Source: Verrucomicrobiota bacterium
GTDB lineage: Bacteria > Verrucomicrobiota > Verrucomicrobiia > Limisphaerales > SIBE01
Reading direction: 5' to 3'
DNA: 40,012 nt
Assembly: GCA_021733945.1 (NCBI GenBank)
Contig: JAIPJX010000030.1
Coordinates: 1 to 40,012 of the forward strand
Shown: positions 33,778 to 40,012 of the stretch, piece by piece
Layout: each line of letters starts with the position of its first letter
How positions within the stretch are numbered: the first letter of the stretch is position 1
Made by a program: the position numbers and the translations under genes
The notes under the pieces: generated by a model
The model's database searches: none
What the model saw: the letters and a program-made list of their open reading frames with translations, nothing else
What the model was told of the DNA's origin: nothing

Positions 33778-36700
33778 TTAGTTGTCGCCGGTGGGCGGCC
33801 GGATCTCGGCGAACTCCAGGTGATCGCGCCAGCCGGTGTACCATTCGCGCGAGGAGGCGGCGACGGGGAGCGGGCCGTCCGTAGAAACGTGCGGTTCAAA
33901 ACCCCCGGCGTGATAAACGCTGATCCGGCCACTTTCCGGATCCAACACCGCGAGCTGCACCCAGTCGTTGCGCACCATCGTCTCAATGAACGGATTCTTG
34001 CCCATGATTTTCTGCATCGCGGCGATCGTGGTCTCGATGACGAAGAGCAGCCGCACGGGCTCATGAATCTCGACCATCTGCCAGGGCAGGCCGGTGCGCA
34101 GATCGCTCATGGCCCCGTCCATCACACCGATCAGTCCGGTGATGTTGTGCGGCAGCTTGGAGCCGGAACCCCAGCCGGGTGAGTCCACGTAGGAAAAGTA
34201 ATATTCCAGGTTGATGCCCGAGCAGACCGGGAACACGGCCCCAAGGATGCGCGCGAGTATGGCGTTCTCCCCGTCGTCCTGCAGCGGATCGTAGGAAACC
34301 AGAAACGCCCGGCGATCCAGAAACAATCCGCGGGTTCGTTGCCGTCGCGCGACGATGCAGATCGCGTTCGTCGCGTGCCCCCACTCCGGCCGCACCTGGG
34401 ACAGGTCCTCCGAGCGTCCTTCCATGTGCCGTTTGGCCGCCATTGGACTCAGGCCGAGCGGGGCCGAGCTGAACCGGCGCGCCCGCTCGTGGGCATTGCG
34501 AATGATGGCCTCCTGCATCGCCCTGCAGGCCGCATCGAACTCAGACTGATGGGTCGATGGCACCCGGTCCACATCCTGGAAGGTCAGATGATCGCTGGCG
34601 GTGTTGTGCATGCCACCAACAAAAACGGTGTCGGTCGGGATTTCGATGCCGCGTTGCGTCAAGGAGGTGCGGACACGCGGGTCGTTGAGCATTTCCGCGA
34701 TGGCGCGTGCGTTTGGGCCGCCCTGGCCGCCGCCACAGGCCCCGCAGTCGTGCGCGGACTCATGCGGATTATTCATGCTGGTGGAGCCATGTCCGAAGAT
34801 CAAAATGAGCCGGGCAAACCGGGCGGTGAGTCCCACATCCCGTAAAATGCGCTCCGCGATATTAATCATTTCCTCCGGCAGGAAGCCGTGGTGGTCTTCC
34901 TCCGGTCCGGCTTTTGGGGTGACACGTTCGAGCACCAGCCGGGTGAGGGGCGGCGGCGCAATGAAACTATCGAAAAAGCCGCGAAACCGGGCGGTAAGCC
35001 GGGGGTACATGACGCGCGCCACCAGCGGCAACGTGGCCAGCAGACCCAGGGTGGCGGACAGAAACGCGCCGCTGACAATCCGTCGGCTGCCGCCGTGAAA
35101 TCCTTGCAGCGCCATGCCGATGCGGCGGCGGGTGCTTCGGCGGAGGCGAGCCTGGTCCGAGAGGCGACGGTCCACCGTTTCCGAGACCCAGTGCTGCGGA
35201 CGCACGACCACCGGGCACAACGGCACAAAGTCCGCCGCCGCCGCGCCGCGATAGTACATCACCACGCCGAAGAAACCGGCTGCACCAATCGTTTCCGCCT
35301 CGGGCGCCACTTCCTCGACGTGACGGCGGATGGATTCCTCACGTTCATCGATGCAGAACATCGCCTGGAACGTCGGTCGTTTCGGAGCCTCACTCGCCGC
35401 GGTGGCGCGCGCGGCCAGCGCATCGAGGGTCTGCACCCGAAAGCGATGTTCGTAGGCCAGATGAAACACCCGGCGGCGATCCAGTTCGGTGAATCCTTCC
35501 ACTTCGGCGAAGAGCGACACCCAGTCCGCCGGCTTCAGATGGTAAAGCCGGTCCGGGGTCCAGCCGAGCACCTGGGCCATTTGAAAAATCAAAAAGGCGC
35601 GTTGTTTGTCGCAGGTTGGTTGGGGTGAGGGAATTCGTTCCGCCAGGACCGCACGCAGCGTGGCAAGTTCGCCATCATAGTGCAGCGAAGTGCGCGCCGC
35701 CGCCCGCAGCGCGAATCGTTCCAGCAGCAACCGCACCGCTACAAAGTCAATCAAGCTGCCTTGCGGAATGGGGTGATGCACCCGGTCCGGTCGCTCCTCC
35801 ACATGCCAGATCATGCCGCCCCAGCCGCGGAGGGCGAGCAGCGTGGCGGAGAGGAACTCCTCCGTCTCCTCCGGCTTGACCCCCAGGTCTGTCAGCGACT
35901 CCTGGATCGAGGCCAGCGCACTGCGGTTTTCTTTTTGCAACCGTTCCACCTCCGCGCGAAACCCGGTCAGCCACCAGACCGACGCGCCTCCGTCCGTGCG
36001 GTGCAGGGTGCAGAACGAATGGAACAAGCCACGATCGCGTTCCGGCAGCGCACAATGCGCGATGCCCTGGTCGAGAAAAGTGGCGCAGAAACGAATCAAC
36101 ACGTCGTTGACCAGTAAATCGCTGTCCGTGCCACCGAGGGCGCTGATAAAATCCCGATGACGGATCCGCCGGATGGTTGCCGGCAACCGTTCGCCTGCCC
36201 ATTTCCCCCCCTCACGGCAGATTGCCCACAGCGCAGACATCGTGAAGGCTTCCCAGCGCGCCTCGTCCCATTCCTCGATCCGGGGCGGCTGGAACTGGGT
36301 GAACAGGGATTTAATCCACGCCGGGTGATCCGCGCCGGGCAGGGAACCGCGGATCCGGCGCATGACCCAGTGCCGGGTCTCGGTGATGAGGCGGCGGCGC
36401 TGCACCTCGGAAACATCGCGGCGGGCCGTGCGCAGGGCGTCCGTCTCCCCCATGAACCAATCCAGCTCGTGGCCCTCGCCGCTGCGCAGCGGATGTTCCA
36501 GCATGGCCAGGCGCAATTCCAGGCGCGTGGACAACCCGTGCACGGTTTCGTCCGCCTGCGCTGCCAGGTCGCGTTTCAGCACGGTGTGCAATTCGGACGA
36601 ACGGATGCGACCCCGGCTCAATTCCTCCCGATAGCGGTCTTCGGACAAATAAGGCTCGCAACCAAACACCCGCGATCCCGCGCGCACCGCTTCATCGAAG

Positions 36701-36867
36701 GTCAGATGTTCAAAAGCGTGCAGCGTGTTGTGATGGATGAAAACGCCGATCGGGCCCTGGGCGGGAAGCAGGTGCGCCGCGTGGTGAAGGGTTTCCTTGA
36801 GCCGCTGCAGTTCCGCCGGGAGGGTGGTATCCGAAGGTGCGACCCAATTGGGAGGATGGTTGGCCAT
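33778..36867 (-). CDS. dabA: DabA-type DIC-complex carbonic-anhydrase-like subunit (UPF0753/DUF2309)
   Basis: A 1029-residue protein of the DUF2309/UPF0753 family, characterised in Halothiobacillus as DabA. DabA is a cytoplasmic zinc protein that, with DabB, drives energy-coupled one-way hydration of CO2 to bicarbonate. The active-site pattern is intact: C505 and D507 (MFCIDERE), H693 (GHGSTSMNNPH) and C708 (HDCGACGG). The H-to-C spacing of 15 and C-x-D spacing equal those known for H. neapolitanus DabA (C351, D353, H524, C539). The N-terminus carries the family block FIHHNTLHAFEHL and the length is at the large end of the family. There are a 27-bp gap after SulP and a 9-bp gap before dabB. 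No RuBisCO or carboxysome gene is seen in the window. Confidence 0.95.
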   Translation of the reverse strand: MANHPPNWVAPSDTTLPAELQRLKETLHHAAHLLPAQGPIGVFIHHNTLHAFEHLTFDEAVRAGSRVFGCEPYLSEDRYREELSRGRIRSSELHTVLKRDLAAQADETVHGLSTRLELRLAMLEHPLRSGEGHELDWFMGETDALRTARRDVSEVQRRRLITETRHWVMRRIRGSLPGADHPAWIKSLFTQFQPPRIEEWDEARWEAFTMSALWAICREGGKWAGERLPATIRRIRHRDFISALGGTDSDLLVNDVLIRFCATFLDQGIAHCALPERDRGLFHSFCTLHRTDGGASVWWLTGFRAEVERLQKENRSALASIQESLTDLGVKPEETEEFLSATLLALRGWGGMIWHVEERPDRVHHPIPQGSLIDFVAVRLLLERFALRAAARTSLHYDGELATLRAVLAERIPSPQPTCDKQRAFLIFQMAQVLGWTPDRLYHLKPADWVSLFAEVEGFTELDRRRVFHLAYEHRFRVQTLDALAARATAASEAPKRPTFQAMFCIDEREESIRRHVEEVAPEAETIGAAGFFGVVMYYRGAAAADFVPLCPVVVRPQHWVSETVDRRLSDQARLRRSTRRRIGMALQGFHGGSRRIVSGAFLSATLGLLATLPLVARVMYPRLTARFRGFFDSFIAPPPLTRLVLERVTPKAGPEEDHHGFLPEEMINIAERILRDVGLTARFARLILIFGHGSTSMNNPHESAHDCGACGGGQGGPNARAIAEMLNDPRVRTSLTQRGIEIPTDTVFVGGMHNTASDHLTFQDVDRVPSTHQSEFDAACRAMQEAIIRNAHERARRFSSAPLGLSPMAAKRHMEGRSEDLSQVRPEWGHATNAICIVARRQRTRGLFLDRRAFLVSYDPLQDDGENAILARILGAVFPVCSGINLEYYFSYVDSPGWGSGSKLPHNITGLIGVMDGAMSDLRTGLPWQMVEIHEPVRLLFVIETTIAAMQKIMGKNPFIETMVRNDWVQLAVLDPESGRISVYHAGGFEPHVSTDGPLPVAASSREWYTGWRDHLEFAEIRPPTGDN

Positions 36868-36894
36868 GGGTCTGAGGGAAGCGGGTGGGCTGCG

Positions 36895-38406
36895 TCAGAC
36901 CGTGCTCGTCTTGGTCGTCTTGCGCAGGGATTTGACCGCGCGCGGTTTGCCTTCCACAGCGGGCTTGTACCATTCCTCGTGCGTCTCATCAATGTCCACG
37001 TGCCCGCCGGTCTTCTCGTGATTCTGCCGCCAGCCATGCAGGGCTTCGAAGGCGGCGTGGTCAATGAAGTCCACGGCGAGGTCGATGTCCACCGGAGCCC
37101 CGAGGGGAATTTTCGAGAGTTCGGCGTTCACTTTGGGCACGCAGGCAAAGGTCATGGTCCCTTCAATCACGACGTGCCATTTCTCACCGCGCTGCCCGAT
37201 CTTGATTTCCGTGAGCGAGAGGCGGCGGACAGCAAAGAAGACCGACAGGGCCAGACCGATGCCAACCCCGGCGAGCAGGTTGATGCAGGTGACGCCCAGC
37301 ACGGTGACAAAATAGATGGGCGCCTCGTTGTGCGTCCGCAGGTCCCGGATGTGATGCAGATTGACGAGATTGACCCCCACATGGATCAGCAAACCCGCCA
37401 ACGCCGGGAGCGGGATAAGTTCCATTTGGGTGCCCAACAGGAGGGCGCTGATAAGAATCCAGACGCCATGGAACACAGCCGAAAACCGGGTGACGCCGCC
37501 CGCAGTGATATTGGCGGAGGAGCGCACGATGACGCCGGTGATGGGCAAACCGCCGAGCAAACCGGAGACCAGATTGCCGGCACCCTGGGCGGAGAGTTCC
37601 TTGTCGAGGTTGGAGCGGGGGCCGGAGTGCAGTTTGTCCGTGGCTACGGCGCAGAGCAGGGATTCAATGCTGGCGATGATGGCAACGGTGAATACCGCCA
37701 CGATGAAAGCGCCCCAATCCCCGGGCGGTTTGAGCTGGGTGAACTCGAATTTTTCCGGCAAGTCCACCCGGGCCACGTCCATCTTGAAGACGACCGAGAT
37801 CAACGAGACCCCTAGGATGGCCACCAGCGGCCCCGGAATTGCCTTCAAGGCCGGCACCTTCAACTGCTTCCACAGAACCAAGATGGCAATGGTCAGAACC
37901 CCCAGGAAGGTGGCCGCGCCATTGAGAACCATCAACTGTTTGGGCAAGGCCAGCACATTGGCGATGGGGGAACTGGCCGGGGAACCGCCCAAGGCGACGT
38001 GAACCTGGGCCAGGGCGATGGAGATGCCGATCCCCGCGAGCATCCCGTGAACGACAGCGGGAGCGATGATCAGCGTGCCGCGGGCGACCTTGAAAAAGCC
38101 CAGGGTGAGCTGAACGATTCCCGCACAGGCCGTGATGAGACACATGGTCTGCCAGCCAAATTGATGCACCAAGCCGGCCACCACCACCGTCAGGCCGGCT
38201 GCAGGCCCCGAAACTTGAAGGGGCGCGCCCGCGAGCAGGCCGGTGACGATCCCGCCCGCCACTGCCGCGATAAGGCCCGCGATGATCGGTGCCCCGGAGG
38301 CCAGGGCAATACCGAGCGACAAGGGCACCGCGACCAGGAAAACCACCACACTGGCGGCGAAGTCTTTGGAAAGTGCGGCAGCGATCGAGGAATTGTTGTT
38401 TGTCAT
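36895..38406 (-). CDS. SulP-family anion (probable bicarbonate) transporter
   Basis: A 503-residue SulP/SLC26 transporter with 10-14 membrane helices and a C-terminal STAS domain (about residues 400-475). SulP motifs visible include VSGPAAGLTVVVAGLV and SIESLLCAVATDKL. The segment LSAQGAGNLVSGLLGGLPITG is the classical signature of the family, and SSANITAGG follows. The family moves sulfate, bicarbonate and other anions. Its place between a beta-carbonic anhydrase gene and dabA makes bicarbonate, as for cyanobacterial BicA, the likely substrate. The ATG overlaps the carbonic anhydrase stop as ATGA. A lysine/arginine-rich tail (KSLRKTTKTSTV) ends the protein. Confidence 0.9.
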   Translation of the reverse strand: MTNNNSSIAAALSKDFAASVVVFLVAVPLSLGIALASGAPIIAGLIAAVAGGIVTGLLAGAPLQVSGPAAGLTVVVAGLVHQFGWQTMCLITACAGIVQLTLGFFKVARGTLIIAPAVVHGMLAGIGISIALAQVHVALGGSPASSPIANVLALPKQLMVLNGAATFLGVLTIAILVLWKQLKVPALKAIPGPLVAILGVSLISVVFKMDVARVDLPEKFEFTQLKPPGDWGAFIVAVFTVAIIASIESLLCAVATDKLHSGPRSNLDKELSAQGAGNLVSGLLGGLPITGVIVRSSANITAGGVTRFSAVFHGVWILISALLLGTQMELIPLPALAGLLIHVGVNLVNLHHIRDLRTHNEAPIYFVTVLGVTCINLLAGVGIGLALSVFFAVRRLSLTEIKIGQRGEKWHVVIEGTMTFACVPKVNAELSKIPLGAPVDIDLAVDFIDHAAFEALHGWRQNHEKTGGHVDIDETHEEWYKPAVEGKPRAVKSLRKTTKTSTV

Positions 38407-39158
38407 TTTAGAACGATTCTCTCAGCCGTTTCAGATTTGCCGATGGCGCGATCAGACCTCATTGGACCCGATTTTTGGAGTGCTTTTGAACAGTCGTTTT
38501 TCCCGAGCTGCTCCTGGATGGTTTTGAAGCTGTGCATCCAGGTGTCATCGAAGAATTCAACCAGGCCGGTATCCAGATTGTGCATTCCCCCGATGATGGC
38601 GATTTCGCCCTTTTCAATCATTTGTTCAAGAATGTAACTGCGGTTGATGATGCTTTTAACGGAGCGCTTCATGTTGAGCGCGGCCACATTTTCGACGAAA
38701 GCGTCGTTTTTCGAGTTCCGCTTGTCCACCTCGGTCGTCAACGTCTCTTCGTAAACCGCCGGCTGAATCTTCGACAACAACTCGGTCAGATTGCCCATTT
38801 CGATGTGGTCGCAGGCACCCTTGATCGCGCCGCAATTGGAATGGCCCAGCACGACAATCAATTTTGACCCGGCCACCCGGCAGGCAAACTCGAGGCTGCC
38901 GATGATGTCCGTATTGATGATGTTGCCCGCTATTCTGATGGAAAAAATATCACCCAACCCCTGGTCAAAAATCAGTTCCGCCGAAGTGCGGATGTCAATG
39001 CAGCTCACAATCGCGGCAAAGGGCCACTGCCCCTCGCGCGTATCGTTGGCCTGTTGGAGCAGGTTTCGGTTGACCTTCAGATTCTGAACGAAGCGTTGAT
39101 TGCCCTCTTTCAAAAAGTCCAAAGCCTTGGGCGGCGTGATGGTTGCCTGTGTCTCCAT
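38403..39158 (-). CDS. Beta-carbonic anhydrase
   Basis: A 251-residue zinc enzyme that interconverts CO2 and bicarbonate. Counting from the ATG at 39158, the zinc ligands are C53, H106 and C109 (VLGHSNCGAIKG). D55 and R57 form the CxDxR dyad (SCIDIRTSAE, a CIDIR variant of the usual CSDSR). The sequence belongs to the beta-CA type often found next to or fused with SulP transporters. The chosen ATG has AGAG 8 nt upstream; the ATG at 39173 is the alternative. It is the first gene of the DIC operon and overlaps SulP as ATGA. A cytoplasmic beta-CA beside an active hydration pump could let captured CO2 leak, so its true role may be coupling bicarbonate import by SulP to local CO2 supply. Confidence 0.92.
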   Translation of the reverse strand: METQATITPPKALDFLKEGNQRFVQNLKVNRNLLQQANDTREGQWPFAAIVSCIDIRTSAELIFDQGLGDIFSIRIAGNIINTDIIGSLEFACRVAGSKLIVVLGHSNCGAIKGACDHIEMGNLTELLSKIQPAVYEETLTTEVDKRNSKNDAFVENVAALNMKRSVKSIINRSYILEQMIEKGEIAIIGGMHNLDTGLVEFFDDTWMHSFKTIQEQLGKNDCSKALQKSGPMRSDRAIGKSETAERIVLK

Positions 39159-39201
39159 GCTATGTGCTCTCATAAGAATGCGAATAAGACCTTAATCTTG
39201 A

Positions 39202-39240
39202 TTTATACTGAAAGACTGTCCAGCTTTTTAATCTATTCAA
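39202..39240 (-). promoter_or_regulatory. Possible promoter of the DIC operon
   Basis: On the minus strand TATAAA (39207-39202) lies about 45 nt before the carbonic anhydrase start. The -35 region is weak (TAAAAA after a 17-bp spacer; TTGAAT a turn further upstream at 39240-39235). The AT-rich stretch contrasts with the surrounding GC-rich DNA. Confidence 0.35.
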
Positions 39241-39304
39241 AAGAATTCTCCCGGGCCGACGGATTCCCGATTGCGGCCTTTACACTGCCCGGTACGGAGA
39301 CTAG

Positions 39305-39748
39305 ATTTTTCGCATCGCGTCCACCTTTGATGAGTCCGACTTTGTCGACAGCGATTACCAAAGCGCTAGCACACCCGCTGCAGTCGCCACCCCCCAGACT
39401 GAGGGGCCGGTGGTCACGCCCCAGAAACCGCCGACGCGTGAAGAACTTGAATCCAAGGTCGGCCAGACCTAGCAGCGCCTCTTGGAACTGAAACGGGCTC
39501 AGGAGGAACTGGAACGGGAACGCGCCGGATTGGAGGAAGCGCGCAGGCGTCGGCTCGAACTGCAGACCGGCCGGGAAGAAGTGGTTCAAAACCTCATCCG
39601 GGGAGTGGTGCTTCTGGAGGAGGCGGAGTTCGCAGCCCGGCGCGACGCCGAACAGATGGCCAAAAGCCTCACCGACCTGCGGGATGCCCTGGCCAAAGTG
39701 CAGTCCATCCACGAGGAACAATGGTCCTAGGAGACGTTGCAGACAGCG
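39305..39748 (+). pseudogene. Coiled-coil protein pseudogene with two in-frame TAG stops
   Basis: Reading one frame from about 39305 gives FDESDFVDSDYQSASTPAAV, a proline-rich linker and TPQKPPTREELESKVGQT. Then come a TAG (39470-39472) and a long coiled coil (QEELERERAGLEEARRRR, then EEVVQNLIRGVVLLEEAEFA and AKSLTDLRDALAKVQSIHEE). A second TAG follows at 39728-39730 before ETLQTA. Both stops fit CAG-to-TAG changes (Q-Q and S-Q-E contexts). I recall full-length homologues of this coiled-coil protein in Verrucomicrobia, function unknown. No start codon is seen at the 5' end, and the 3' end runs in frame into transposase sequence. It is dead or heavily truncated. Confidence 0.65.
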
Positions 39749-39769
39749 ATTTGGGTGAGCCAGGAAGTT

Positions 39770-40012
39770 TGCGTGCCCGTACCGCACCGGCAGTTTGTCT
39801 TCACCATTCCCAAGCGGAACTATTTTCGCTTCGAGCGTCGGCTTCTGGGCGAACTGTGCCGGGCTGCGTGGGGGGTGGTTCGGAGCGTTTTTCAGTCCGT
39901 CTCTGGCCACCCCGAATCGGTTCGGGGGATGATTGGGGCGATCCAGATCCCGCGAATGCGGGACGACCTGATCCATTCCCACCCGCACATTCACTCGCTG
40001 GTGACCGAAGGG
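39770..40012 (+). mobile_element. IS91-type (HUH) transposase fragment, runs off the window
   Basis: An 81-codon piece, open to the window edge. VPVPHRQFVFTIPKR, YFRFERRLLGELCRAAW and HSHPHIHSLVTEG correspond to the central part of IS91-family Y2 transposases; HPHIH is the metal-binding HUH motif. The N-terminal zinc-binding domain is absent upstream: the frame comes directly out of the coiled-coil pseudogene. A short gap after IPKR and an altered segment before HSHPHIH (IQIPRMRDDLIH) suggest decay. Catalytic tyrosines, if present, lie beyond the window. No element ends are visible. Confidence 0.75.

Noticed and set aside
39233..39994. A 253-codon minus-strand frame upstream of the carbonic anhydrase gene
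   Set aside because: Antisense to the coiled-coil pseudogene and the transposase fragment, whose plus-strand frames have recognisable family motifs.
1..40012. CRISPR arrays, rRNA genes, riboswitches, replication origin
   Set aside because: No regularly spaced repeats, rRNA stretches, recognisable aptamer cores or DnaA-box clusters were seen on reading both strands.

Overview
The window is GC-rich and densely coded. It looks like a chromosome segment from a Verrucomicrobiota bacterium, probably of the Pedosphaerales/Limisphaerales type. That placement is inferred from the mix of families present: DUF6370, DUF2851, DUF3782-like nuclease, UPF0261, a GldA/F/G-type ABC operon with DUF4340, and an SDR/GH88 pair. 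It also rests on GTG/TTG starts and weak Shine-Dalgarno signals. No rRNA or other phylogenetic marker confirms it.

Left part (1-6150): a REP-like double hairpin lies at the window edge, followed by a CPBP membrane protease and, on the minus strand, a tRNA-Tyr - folA - murJ series. Next come an orphan NtrC-type sigma-54 response regulator and a small secreted DUF6370 protein with a perfect 12-bp intrinsic terminator.

Middle part (6292-24518): a UPF0261/Tm-1-like protein is followed by a tightly packed minus-strand operon of about 8 kb. It encodes an ABC ATPase, an ABC-2 permease, a GldG-like auxiliary protein, a DUF4340 protein and a large AsmA-like envelope protein. After it come a DegP-like two-PDZ protease, DUF2851, a coiled-coil PD-(D/E)XK nuclease-like protein built on exact heptads, and a run of purU, an old-yellow-enzyme-type oxidoreductase, a GH88-like hydrolase and an SDR.

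Right-middle part (24605-30170): the first 60 or so codons of an MFS transporter survive as a remnant that overlaps moeA by ATGA. Then come a low-complexity exported protein, a membrane protein/HTH regulator pair behind a perfect 17-bp palindrome, ispH with a long unusual tail, sufT, and a tRNA-Ala with a good promoter.

Right end (30171-40012): directly downstream of tRNA-Ala lie a TolC remnant and then a five-gene minus-strand operon: beta-carbonic anhydrase, SulP bicarbonate-type transporter, DabA, a NuoL-like DabB and a second NuoM-like antiporter subunit. Four of the five genes overlap or nearly abut. Together they form an apparent dissolved-inorganic-carbon (DIC) uptake and hydration module. 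Upstream of it lie a coiled-coil pseudogene with two in-frame TAG codons and, in the same frame, a degenerate IS91-type transposase fragment that runs off the window. A tRNA on one side and gene and transposase debris on the other suggest the DIC module sits in an acquired or rearranged segment. It is the most interesting system in the window.
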